Shown here piece after piece: positions 52,727-64,000 of a stretch of 64,000 bases of DNA. The DNA comes from Atrichornis clamosus (taxonomy: Eukaryota > Chordata > Aves > Passeriformes > Menuridae): contig WBMZ01004776.1 in NCBI GenBank assembly GCA_013400975.1, positions 1 through 64,000 on the forward strand, written 5' to 3'. A program made the position numbers and the translations under genes. The notes below the pieces were generated by a model, which saw nothing but the letters and a program-made list of their open reading frames with translations, did no database searches and was not told where the DNA came from. Every line of letters begins with the position of its first letter. The first letter of the stretch is position 1.

Positions 52727-52752
52727 CTGATAACAGTTTTTCTGATAACAGT
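52727..52752. repeat. 15-bp tandem micro-duplication
   Basis: CTGATAACAGT occurs at 52727-52737 and again at 52742-52752, separated by a T-rich spacer. Confidence 0.85.
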
Positions 52753-55700
52753 AAACCTACTTTGATAAGGCTCTCACAGTACGTGCAGTTTGGCCACTGT
52801 GCCACAAGGGCTGTCCTCTCCCAGCTAATCCTGAGACACATCAAGCAACAAGAATTTTCCTGAGATTTAGCAAGATGAATGGTAGCAAAGCAAGCATGAG
52901 ACATATGGTAGTAATTAACCACGGTGAGCAATATCCTTTCCTCTTTACTCATTAAGTCAGATATCTTTGCCCAAGAAACAGAAGCAGAGTATAAGCAACA
53001 CACAAAGCTCTTTTCTGCTAAAAGTTGTTGAATTTCAAATAACATATTCGAAATAACAGAGATCTTAGGATAATGCAGATCATTGAATAAAATGCTAGAC
53101 ATCTGAATGTTTCAGAAGCTATTAAGAATGCAAGACTCCTCCACTAATAAGCTTTCAATAAGCTTTGAAACAAGTTCCAAAATCATTAATATTTGGGAAA
53201 TTTACATATGCTCAATCATTCCTATTCAATTACTCAGAATCCAGGAGCTGCATCAAGAAAAAAAAATTCTCAAGCTGCAAAACTCCACAGCAAAGCTCAT
53301 TGCATGGTTTTGATCTGTAGTCCTATGCTCTACTTGTTTGGATTGCCAGGTAACAAGTACAGCAGTTTAGGTCACTCAATACAGCAAGTTCTCTAAGTCA
53401 GAGTGATGCTCAATTAATTTTTCAGTAAAAATCCATGAGTTCCTTAAAAAACACAGACATTAATGCCTCCCACTAAGAAAGCACTGGTGTTTTGCAGTCA
53501 AAGAAAACTGTCTGCACCAGGAAAGATTAATTTTATATACTTGCAGCGCATTCTGTAGGTATTATAGATTTGGAACATTGATACCCTGTTGGAAGCAATT
53601 TGACAAGTCATGAGAAGGCAAAAAAGGAGCCATAAACCAAGCACTGTAATCTGTTCAGAAAATGGATAATAGCTGCTCTGCTGGATATTAATAAACTTAG
53701 CAGCACATTAGAAGATCATCTTTCATCCAAAGGATCTTCAGTTAGCTGCAGGAAAACTATAATCCACACCTCTGTATCAAACTATACACACAAATCCTGC
53801 ATCCTACACCATGTGCATATGTGCACACATCCCCTTTCATTAAATTACAAGCGCTGAAACAGTCACCAGTCACTGCTTAATGGCATTCTCTTTTCTTGCA
53901 TATTGAATCCACAGACTTTCTTCAACAGCTGCCAGACTCGCCCCACGTTCACTCAGCAGGATGAGAGCCTTGCTGTTTAAATGGCTTAGAGTGAGTCAGA
54001 AAATAATCTGTCCAGTCACAGTTCTGCTCCAAATATAGCACCAGGCTCATTCCCAAACATTTCAGCAAGAGATGGGCCAGGTGTCTTCCAAGTCTTATCT
54101 GCATCAAAAAGCCATAACTAATTGGCATTTACTATATTCATTTCATTTTGTTCCAGTTGCAGGAAGATACAGAGCAAACCAAGGAGAGAGTTCCACTGAG
54201 TAGCACCATTCTCTCTGACCTCAGGCCCTGGTACCTGAATAGACACAGGCGGCTCTGCAATCAGTGAAGCAAGGCATGTACTTACTGTATTATTGCAGTA
54301 GTAAAGCTCTGATTTAATCTTACCTGTCTAGAACAGGGCTACACTCAAGTCTTCTCAGTTCTTTCCATAATATTAGATACAGTCACTTTCTTTCCCCATA
54401 AAAGTATCATAAATGTAGCATTTTAATACTTTAAAAGTCTCCCACATGGCTTTGAACAATGCCAATAATGTCACATGACAGAGCAGCTGCTTTTTATTAC
54501 TTAATTTTTTTTTTTCATTCTGTATTTAAAAGTTTGTGAGTATATTTAGATATTTGGGCAAGAAGAGAACAAATGACGTTTGAAAACTGGACTTACCAGA
54601 GGAAACACTGAAAAGGAAGTCAGTGAGCATGACAGTGAAAAAAATATTTTCTAAACCAGATTACTACAGGTCAGGATTAATGGACAAAATCATCTACAAA
54701 TGTTAATATGTGACTAAGCTCTCCCCTGAAGCAAGTTCTCATCAAGACACCAAGAGGTATGACTGCATACTAGGGGGAAGAAAAAGATTTGCAAGTTTTC
54801 TGGGGGTTGTAATAGAAATAGATGTATTGAAAACATTTATCAAGTGTAGAACCTAATCAAAGATCTGTTGTCAAACCTTTGTTGTCTGAGCAGTCAAAAT
54901 AAACCAAATGCCACAACCAAAAAGTTCTCCTGAACTCACTTAATTCCAGTTATGTTGTTCTCTTTCACGACAGTCTATCACTGAAGAAAACATTTAAGTT
55001 TTTCCAAAAAAGTCTTAAGAAAAGGCTAGTTCACAAAAACAAAAGACCTTCATTGTTGTAAATCAATACATAACACTTATTGAAATTCAAGCTCAAGGTG
55101 TACAAAAGTCTCAATTTTTGCACCTATAAGGACTGAAAATACATAAAAGTAGATAAGGCATGAACTCAGGCAAAAAAAGCAGATAATTTTACATTCAGTT
55201 AAGCAAACCCTCTGTAATTTACTGAGACCAGATGCAAGACCTTTAAAAAAAATAATCAAACATACTGTTGAAATACAAATAAGATACTCTTCCCTAAGCA
55301 GCTGAATATCTTTATTATGTGCTGGAAAAAAAGGGTAATGTTAAGCAAGTCAGTCAAACTATGCATGTACTCATGAGCAGGGGCTGGGTGATCCAACATC
55401 TGACAGCATGCCCTACTCTGTGAAGAGGTTCAACAGTGGGAAAATAATTCTCTTGCTTACTCTGTCATCATCGTGATAGATGCAACCAACACTTGGGAAA
55501 CCCCAAGGTCAAAGACAGTGCACTACCTAGCCATTCTTTAGAGTAAATTTCATATTCTTACAATGACCTCCAGGCAATTCATCAGCATGGCTTATATGAA
55601 GCATTCCTCCCTTGCTTGCCAGGAAATAAAGAGCACATGTATTCAACAGGTATCTCAGATGGAATCACAGGTATTTCAAGCAATAAAGGTGGTGGCATGC

Positions 55701-56588
55701 TAGCTCAGATAGAAAAGCACTTTCTTGCAGTTCTTGCAACTGAGACACAATAAAAACAAATTTCCCCACACAGACACATAAAAGCCAGCCCTCCCAATCC
55801 TTATATCTTTCCTCTTTTTAATTACAAGACCCACTTTCAGAAAACTACCTCATTTTTTGCTTTAATGTTTTGAAGTTCAAGGTAAAGCAGTGCAGTGTAT
55901 CTTGGACTGGTATAAGACAGAGCACAATGCAGCATTTACAGGTTTTTTGGAATTTAGCACTGCTCAGGGGAGTATTTCACTTTAGCACCTACTAGTGATG
56001 CTGAAAGACTGAAGATATCATGATCCAGATCACTGCTCAAGCTATGCACCTTGAAATTGCCAGATTTGTCCAAAATAATACAACCTCTCCTTCTTTAGCC
56101 TGATTTTAAGTTACTTTTGTATCCAGAGAGTGATAAGTGGGACCATTCCCTAGTATAAAGGCTAGTGGATGACCTTTGCCCATTGAACCTGGGCAACTTG
56201 CTACATCACATTCTGAACTCCACCAGAATTCTAGGACTAGAGATCAGAACTTTTATTGTAAAAGTGTCAACATGGCTTTCAACAACTAACCATCTGAGCC
56301 CTTCACAGGCCTTCCAGCTTTCTGTTTTCAATGCCCTTCAAGCAGCAGAGGTAGTGAGGAATGAACCATTTAATAAGAAATCTCTCTCAGAGAAAGAAGT
56401 CGAATTAACCTCAGTCTCCAAGACCAGCATTGTAGCCACTGAGGCATCCTTACCCTATGTGTTCCCCTCTGCTGAAAACTCTTGCCCTAGAAAAAATACT
56501 TTCACTAGCAGTTAATTTACTTGCCTTAGATTATGCTATTTCAAAGTATCATCTTCACACAAAAGAAAACATTATGAAACCACCCATT

Positions 56589-56613
56589 AAAAACAAACAA
56601 ACAAACAAAAAAA
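56589..56613. repeat. (AAAC)n microsatellite
   Basis: AAAACAAACAAACAAACAAA followed by an A run; three to four exact units. Confidence 0.9.
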
Positions 56614-57413
56614 GATATTTGCTTCTGCTCTTCTCACTCTGAAATTCTGTCTGCCTCATTGGGATACTGCCACAGGGGAATGTCATGTTATAATACTGAA
56701 TCCAATGCTGAATGTCACTTACTCCCTTGGCAATGACAACTGCAAACACAAAAAAGGCCAAGTCTGTGTTGACATTTTGTGTCCTATTCACACATTTATA
56801 CACCTCATTTGCTGAACTCATTGTTTGTATTCTTTCAAAATGAGACTGAAAAGGGTTTGTTTAATTTAGGGAAAATGGAATTAAAACAGAAGTAAGTGCA
56901 GCTGACTCAAAAAAAAAATAAAAGATAGCAAAAGAGCTTATTCTCCAAATTTTGAGACTATTTAACTGCTTTTAAATTTCTTGGCTAATCATTTTCCCAA
57001 AATACTAAGTCAAAACTCATATCAACATTCCTGTCAATTCACGTATTTTATAAAAGCAAATAGTTACTTAATATCACACTACCATTGCTCATGAAATCTG
57101 ATAAAAAGCCATTTGGTCTCATGGTAGTCCTTAAAGTTAGGTTTTGCCCTAGACTGGGATGGGAGAGATTTTTGTAATCTTGCATGAGTAATGAAATCCT
57201 GGCCTAGTTCCTGACAAACTAAATTTCTAACAGTGTCTCTTTGCCAGAGGCAGAAAGATCTACACTAAAAGCCTTTGACTGAAGCTGAGCAAGAGCTTGA
57301 ACCTGCGTATCCCAAATCCCAGTAGCCAATCACCAGACTTCTGCCTATTAATTCTATTCTGATCAAGCCTAACTTCATGATCTCTGGTATAAATATAGTG
57401 CCGTCTACCTCAT

Positions 57414-57720
57414 GGGGGGTTATAAAGAGGTTGCCACCATTTTCTCACATAAGCACAGTGAAAGGAGAAGAGCAATAGTCACTAGTTGCAGATTACTGCT
57501 AGATATAAAAGGGAATAAAATGTTCACAGTGAACATAGATAAGCACAGAAAGAGATTGCGCTGAGAGATCTTGGGATCTACATTCATGGAGCTATTTAAA
57601 ATTCAGCAGGACAAAACCATCAGTGCCCTGACTTAACACTGAAACTAGTTCAGGCCCTGTTTCAAACATGGCTAGATGACCTTCATTGGCTGCTTGCAAC
57701 CTCATCATTCTATAATTCAA
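57414..57720 (+). mobile_element. Decayed CR1 LINE 3' fragment, plus strand
   Basis: GGGGGTTATAAAGAGG, CACAGTGAAAGGAGAAGAGC, a 'gatataaaagggaataaaatgttc' block, ATTCATGGAGCTATTTAAAA and GGCTAGATGACCTTC run in CR1 order and end in a mutated tail, CATCATTCTATAATTCAA. It is about 300 bp and clearly older than the 29000 and 51012 copies. Confidence 0.82.
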
Positions 57721-60700
57721 GATTTCTGGCCTTTGTTTTTAAATATGGTTGCCCAATATTAATATCTAGATAAAGCTAGACAAGTTATTCTTTTGTGTTG
57801 ACAAGTGCTAAGAAGGATTCCACATAGGTCAAGCATCCAGCAAGTAGGAAGCAAACCAAGGTAATTCCCACCCAGGGACTCCCATTCTGGTGTGCTCATG
57901 AACTAGAGAAATGACTGTAGTGACAGCTGTCACACAAACAAGCGGAAGAAACAGAGCGATGTCTTATGCCAGGCAAAAACCGTTTACGTAAACAGTTGTT
58001 GGAAAATGCATCCAGTCACTGTAGCCTCAGCTTTGCAGCCAAATTAAAAAGGAGGGTTTTATTTCACTTCATTCTCTATAGCCAGAATATCTCCTCCAAT
58101 ATCAGCCACACATTAGTAGCTCACATTCATCATGAGCTATCACACAGAACGTGAAGAACTATCATCTACTTAACCATTCTACAGGCTTCAGATAACTGCA
58201 CTGACCAAACTGTTTCAAAAAAGGAAGTTCAACTTCCTCAGTGCCCCTTGATTTTTGCAATAGAACTTCAAACAATAACTTTGGTTTGAAAGCCAATTAG
58301 AGAGTAGGGTCATTCTTATTTCCGTAAAAATAAGAATTTAATTATTTCAAAAGCCCAAAAAATGAAGGACATCGAAGAATTTATGGGAACTGCCTTTTGC
58401 AGCAAAGATCTTTCATACCTTCTAAATTCAGTCTATCTGTCCTACCCTACCTGGTATGATACTAAATACTTCATAACCCCAAAGACTATCATCTGATTTC
58501 TTCAAACAAAAGACCTCATTAATTAAAAACAAAGAAGCCAAACTAAACTTATTGTCTAGTGGCAGAGGTATCGTATCTTAGCAATAGGTATTGGGATCCT
58601 GTGTCATTATCTAATTAGAGCAATATTCAGACAAGTGGAAACCATGTTCTGAGAGAATAACAAAATTGCCTGAAAAACTCATTTATCTAAGTTAGTAAGA
58701 AATGTATCTATTAATGGATTTAGTCATCAGAATTAAACATTAATCCGGTGTTTCAGTGAAGTATTAAAAAACCCCAAGCCCTTGAGTTGGCATCCAGCTA
58801 ATATTTATCCTATTTAATATACTATTGGTTCACACTTCCACCTCATTTCGATGAAGAAAAACATGTTTACTGATATAAATTTATATTTAAAAACATATCC
58901 CTCTCTCTTCCTGCCCACTAGGCCAATTTACTTCTTGTGAAAATTTACACACTTCAGTGTATTTCTTGCCTCATTAGAAGGCAATGCACATGTAGCAGCC
59001 ACAACAACTCCTCTTCTCCCACAAAAATCTTTGTGATTATTTCATAGATTTCTTCTTGTCCTTCTGCTGATTAAGAAAATGTTCTGACAGCATTCCTCCG
59101 GGAGAAAAGAGACTTACCAGCCCTCTGGAGAAAGAAATATCTTTATTGAGAAAGTAATGAACAAGCAGGAGACCAGTTCTTTAGCCTCAAGAGCAACTGA
59201 CCATTAGAAGGGAAGCCAGAGCTCCAGTCCATGTTCTTAATATGTTATTGCTTCTCTACTCCCTGGCCCTTGCTGCATATTGAATGGCTAACTAAAATCA
59301 AGTGATATTTATCTTGCTCTGTGTCCACATTCACAGTAACATGCAGAAGGTCCAAGTGAAGAAGGAACAACTGTCTCTCACCTCTATGCAATAATTCATC
59401 ATTTACTTGTTTAGAGATGAAGGCTGATTTTCAACTCCCTCTTAAGTTGACAAGAAGCATACCTTCTCCTGTGTGAGGCAAACAAAGAATAGTATTACAA
59501 ACTATTTTTCCAATTATTTTTGACATACCAACCCAAATATGTCCAGACACAATAGGTATAAGACTGAGCTTTTGAGGAAATTAGCCGTTATGCATACGGC
59601 ATAGTTGAGCTCCCAGAAGAACCAGAGTCATGTAAGAATTTCAGTTTAGGGCAGACCCTGGCATGAAGAGTTATGAAACAAAGGTAAACTTCCTGGAAAG
59701 AACCTGAGTTCAAACCTGGGAAAGTCAAGATGCAGAGAAAAACAACAGGCCCAGAATGTTCTGGGTTCAATACTTGATGGAAGGAGAAGAAAAGGATTGT
59801 CTTGTTCCTACTTAAGCATCAAAAAGTAACATAATTTGGGTGCCTGATCCCTTTTTCATACATAGGTGCAGAACCAGTAATATTACAGACCAACCTGACC
59901 ATTTCATAAAGGTAAAGACTTCTCAAGAGTAAGTTTATTGTAACAAGATGGACATTCCTCATCCAGTCAGGATTAGGAAAGTTCATGGTTCAAGTTTGCT
60001 GTATTTCTCCACAGATGGGAAAGAGAGAAAAAAAAATTAACTGCCAGAGCACTGAATACAGCTGTTTCCCACACCCAGAGACCTTCGGACTTGGGAAGGC
60101 TCATTCAACAGAATATCTCACCAGGCTCCTGACAGACTCAGGAATTTATATTATCAGTACTTCCACTACCAACTCCTGTTAGCCAAAGAGATAATAAACA
60201 ATAAGCATCATATAATTCCCTAAGGCAGAGGGAAAATGAAACCAATACTTATTTCTGTGAAAGTGTCATTATTTTTACAGAGAATCAGCTGCTGGTGGCC
60301 ATTAAGTGCTAACCACTGCTGTTCAAAAAACAGTTCATTACTCAGTAATATGACAGAGAACAAAGATGTTACTCCTGATGACTTCCAATCCTCACTTCCA
60401 AGCACACACACATATATCAAACACTGCACTATCAAGTTTCTCTAGAGTTCATTATGTTAATTATCTTAATCAAGTAAGACATTCTGCAAACATGCAACAA
60501 AAAAAGTCTTGACAAGCTATCCCTCTAGATAATTTGATATTCTGGATAAAAAAGTGATTTGGTGTTCATTTACATCCTCTGTAGTCACATATAGTAGAGA
60601 GAACCAGTGTTAGTTCTTTTGACTGAATGATGGTAAGACTGATGATGGTAAGACAGCATAGCACTGACATCTTCTGGCACAGTTTCATTGAAGACCATGA

Positions 60701-63491
60701 ACCACATAGTCCAAATAATTTAGTCAGTGGATCCCACTCAGTATTGCAGGCATTGATCAAACCTAGTCCAAAAAGATATATGTCTTCAGCTTACCCCAGG
60801 AATGGACACTGACACAATAGAACAAAAATGGGAATTTACTACCACCTCCTAAGCATCATCTCATACAATGGTTATCTAGCAAATTTCATTTTACACATTG
60901 CAGAGTCTGTTTTCAGTGCCACCATCTACAGAATGACCTACATTTGATATTCTATAATTTCCCAAGATAATGTTCACATTAACAAAAAATGGCATCCAGA
61001 AGAAAATGTTATGGGGATTTTTTCAGTTAGGGAAACAGTATAACATTTTCAATAGGTGTCACTTAGTTTCTGTAGAGCTTCAATGCTTCTACACAAGATA
61101 ACAAAAATATTTTTGTGCTTAAAATTAATGACATGCACAAATGTCTGCCTAAAAGCATGGTTAGGCCAGTGACCCTGTTACATGGTTTAACACACATGCA
61201 CAAAAGCCACCAAGGCCTTTGGACAAGATGCAGGGTTCCTGAGTTACTCATAATAGAACTCACCACAACTTCTATTTTGCAAAAGATGCACTAACATCCA
61301 TGATATTTTTCAGTCAGTGACTGTGATCATTTGCCTCTGCACATGTAACATTCTTCTAGAATATGCAATTGGCTATGACAGCTTTACTTCTGGGAAAAAA
61401 AAAAAAGGTGTTGGTGTCAAGTTCAACATCCACCCATCATCTCTCTCTCTAGAGATACTTCTACTTCAGTGACAAGCATGAGTTTTTTATATCCTTAGCC
61501 TCTGGTTTTGTGTTCTAGGGTGATGATCATGAGCTACTTGTGAAAGGCCTATAACAGATAAGCAAGAAAAACCATCTTAATTCTTCTGCAATTTCATGTG
61601 CAAATCCATCAAATAGAATTTTGAAATAAATGCAAGAACAGTCCATTTCTGAAACAGAAAATAGGTGAAATGTTCTGCATACCACCTTACTCTAAGGTGG
61701 TACAAAACTAAAATGCATAGTTTCACTACTGAAGGAAAACATCTCCACACATGGAAGACCACGTTCACATCTGCATAATTGCCCATTTGTAATAAGGCCG
61801 TGTTCTGCAGCTTGTACACATTTTGAACACTTTCCTGCAGCTGTAGCCTCAGCAGAATCAAACACGACCTTCTAAATTTGTTCTAACTCTTCTAACAGTA
61901 TGCAGAAACAACATCATTTAAATCAGCAGAGCTGCTTGCAGATCAACACGCAGCTGTGCTGAATAAAAGAAGCACATCTTTGCATATACAATGGCTTAGT
62001 ACCTCTTTAGAATGAAAACAGGATAGAGGCTCATATATGAATTATTCGGTCCAACAGGAAAAACAATGTCGTGATTCAAAAGTGTACAGTTCAGTTTAAG
62101 AGAAAACACCAAAACAAAAACATACATTTTTTCCTTCTAAGAGCATTATAATTTCAAGGAATGTAAAATTGCTTTACATTTATGCTCTGCATGGAGAAAG
62201 ATGCAGAACTGACGGGCTGAATGCCAAAAACCTTGAGTCACTGACCTCAAGCAAGCAATCTATAAATTCTTACGGAATCTTAAAAATAAAGAATTCCTGA
62301 GAAGGCTTCCTCTCCCCTCCTCCCCTTCACATTGCAAATTGAGAGGGATAACAGTTTGATCTCATAAATGATGACAAGTCACCAATCCTAAAGAATGACT
62401 GGTCAAAAGTTAGCCCAAGCTTCTCATCCAGCTTACAGTTAACAAAGTCATACAACTCCATCTTCCAAGTAGAAGTTGATTCCCACATTTCCCAAAAGTT
62501 AGAGAGGGAGGAAGTAATCTGCATGTGCAGATCTTGTAAAAGGAGTGGCTGATGGCACACATTCTACCAAAACTCATCCTCTCACATATTCAGTCAGTTG
62601 AGAAATTGAAGGAAAACTGAGAAATATACTGTTTGAATAAGGGATAAATTTCTATGAAAATGGGTAATAAAGGGTCAGATTTGAATTGAACAATGAAGTT
62701 AGTCTGCTCTTAGATCTTATATATGCAAAATGGAGAGTTCAAATGAGACACAAGCAGAAAGTTCTCCTATGTGAAGCAGGTACAACACGACCAAGGTGCA
62801 ATGTCAGGAAGAGCTGCCAAGGTAGCACTCACAAGTCTATAAATTGTTTATAATCACTGCCAAATTAGTTTGTTGGAGTTTTCAAATTCTTTTACCTACA
62901 CACATATACCTTCCCAAGTTCAGAGATGCAGCGTAGCTTCTGCAGCCTGAGCAACTGAGATCCGGAGAAAGAGGAACAATGACGTGAAGATTTTCTCATT
63001 TTGTTTGTGACAAAATAAGACACATCAAGCATGTGAAGAGAGGGTAAATATATCAATATCCTGAAGAGTAATGAAAACAGCTATTCTGTCAATCTGAGTA
63101 AAAGCATTCATTTTTGTTCTGACTATAAACTATAATTTATACAGTAAGAGACTGATAAATATTACTATGTGTTTCGTTCTTACAAGACAGCACTAAATAA
63201 AATTACTGTTTCCAAGATACAAAGTCACAATATTTGTGACTGAAAGTAGCTTGTTTCAGGGCCTTAAAATCATTACTGGGCCAAGAATAGCAAAGAGGTA
63301 CAGAAGACTTCCCCAGTACATAGCCTCCACCTTTAAAAACAGCAAGGTTGTTCCTTCTTCAGCATACATACATGAAGTGTTTTCAGATTCCATTTTTTCT
63401 ATTCTATGTCATCCTTACCTCTCACACCCCTCAGAAATCTCTGCCCAAACACCAACATGAAGCAAGGAACTGTCTAGTCAACCAGTGCAGC
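57721..63491. other. Unique AT-rich stretch, no confident gene
   Basis: Frames stay below 95 codons. A minus-strand AATAAA and a strong acceptor-donor pair lie at 59110-59155, but they enclose only 7 bases and so do not make an exon. A short hairpin, AATGTAAA/TTTACATT, lies near 62160-62181. Confidence 0.5.
60627..60654. repeat. 15-bp tandem micro-duplication
   Basis: ATGATGGTAAGAC occurs at 60627-60639 and again at 60642-60654. Confidence 0.9.
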
Positions 63492-63708
63492 TGTCCTGGT
63501 TTTGGCTGGGATAGAGTTCATTTTCTTCTCAGTCACTGGTGCAGTGTTGTGCTTTGGATTTAGTATGAGAATAGTGTTGACAACACACTGATGTTTTGAT
63601 TATTGCTAGCTAGCACTTACCTTAAATCAGTGACTTTTCAGTGTCCCATACTCTGCCAGTAAGCAGGTGCAAAAGAACCTGGGAGGGAGCACAGCCAGGA
63701 CTGCTCTT
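63492..63708 (+). mobile_element. 5' part of a TGTCCTGG-family LTR, truncated
   Basis: It starts TGTCCTGGTTTTGGCTGGGA and follows the family for about 215 bp: TTTGGATTTAGTATGAGAAT, ACACACTGATGTTTTGATTA, AAATCAGTGACTTTTCAGTG and GGGAGGGAGCACAGCCAGGA. The match then stops near 63708, before the CRE-like and U5 parts, and no second target-duplication copy is found. It looks less diverged from the family pattern than the copies at 18151 and 37197. Confidence 0.88.
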
Positions 63709-64000
63709 CATAAAGAGTCAAGACTTGCAGTTAATTCATCAATCCCTTTTCTAATGTGAGAGATAACCACTAACTTCTGGCAATATCATTATAAAAGTAT
63801 GAAGTATTGTACAGACAACAGCTAATTGTTTTAAGATTAGGTAAAGTAAATAACAGTAGCAGATTTTAGTTCCACAGTTACTGCTGCCCCTTATTTTCTC
63901 TTCTGCTTTTCAACATGTATCTCTTCTCTTAGCTCTCATGAACTCCATAAACTGCTTCATTTAGAAAGCACCACTTCTAAGCCAGTTGTCTTCCCACCTT
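63709..64000. other. AT-rich sequence after the truncated LTR, nothing recognised
   Basis: There is no gene, repeat or structured element that I can support in these last ~290 bases. Confidence 0.5.

Larger units (their letters stand above)
51098..57413. other. Unique AT-rich stretch, no confident gene
   Basis: It contains the longest ATG frame of the window (52638-53102, minus, 154 codons), which is leucine- and cysteine-rich and resembles no protein known to me. A 118-codon plus frame overlaps it at 52507-52863, and a 116-codon frame lies at 56165-56515. None has supporting splice or polyA context. Confidence 0.5.

Noticed and set aside
52638..53102. 154-codon minus-strand frame, the longest ATG frame in the window
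   Set aside because: It resembles no protein family known to me, has no splice or polyA context, overlaps a 118-codon frame on the other strand, and is a length expected by chance in 64 kb.
55378..55410. GAGCAGGGGCTGGGTGATCCAAC resembling the CR1 3' region
   Set aside because: Only a short likeness, without the tail repeats or neighbouring CR1 blocks; chance cannot be excluded.
59110..59155. Minus-strand acceptor, donor and AATAAA considered as an exon
   Set aside because: The acceptor and donor enclose only 7 bases, and no longer exon could be framed.
62160..62181. Short hairpin AATGTAAA...TTTACATT, considered as a microRNA precursor
   Set aside because: The stem is only 8 bp and the flanks do not extend it.

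Overview
This window looks like bird nuclear DNA, probably from a songbird or another neoavian. The evidence is the repeats: old CR1 LINE 3' fragments, some ending in the diagnostic ATTCTATGATTCTATGA-type tail, and several lone retroviral LTRs whose ends (TGTCCTGG..., TGTTGGGG...AAGACA) I recognise from songbird genomes. GC content is low, about 37-38% by hand count of twelve evenly spaced 60-base lines. There are no bacterial-style genes, no long open frames and no recognisable conserved protein. The longest ATG-started frame is 154 codons, which is about what chance gives in 64 kb of AT-rich DNA. I read the window as intergenic DNA or the inside of very long introns.

Layout. Positions 1-3170 are repeat-dense: an LTR 3' end cut by the window edge (1-103), a nearly complete related LTR of about 947 bp (738-1684), a putative unrelated LTR on the minus strand (2208-2585), and a decayed CR1 3' end (about 2620-3170). 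From 3171 to 18150 there is mostly unique AT-rich sequence with a few short duplications and A/C-rich tracts. A 545-bp minus-strand solo LTR of the TGTCCTGG family lies at 18151-18695, followed by a GC-elevated patch (about 19270-19700). Unique sequence continues to a minus-strand CR1 (29000-29318). A second TGTCCTGG-family solo LTR with an exact 5-bp target duplication is at 37197-37647. CR1 fragments recur at 41395-41610 and about 41895-41935 (minus), and at 51012-51097 and 57414-57720 (plus). The 5' part of a third TGTCCTGG-family LTR is at 63492-63708.

The most interesting structure is inside the 738-1684 LTR. A 58-bp unit is repeated in tandem (starts 1295, 1353, 1411), and each copy carries a CTCF-like core, of which two are well preserved. 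A separate CTCF consensus match, in the same orientation, lies in non-repeat sequence at 46891-46909. A few exon-like islands with plausible splice signals are reported as candidates only; none could be tied to a known protein without a search. I found no tRNA, rRNA, CRISPR array, operon or intact mobile element.
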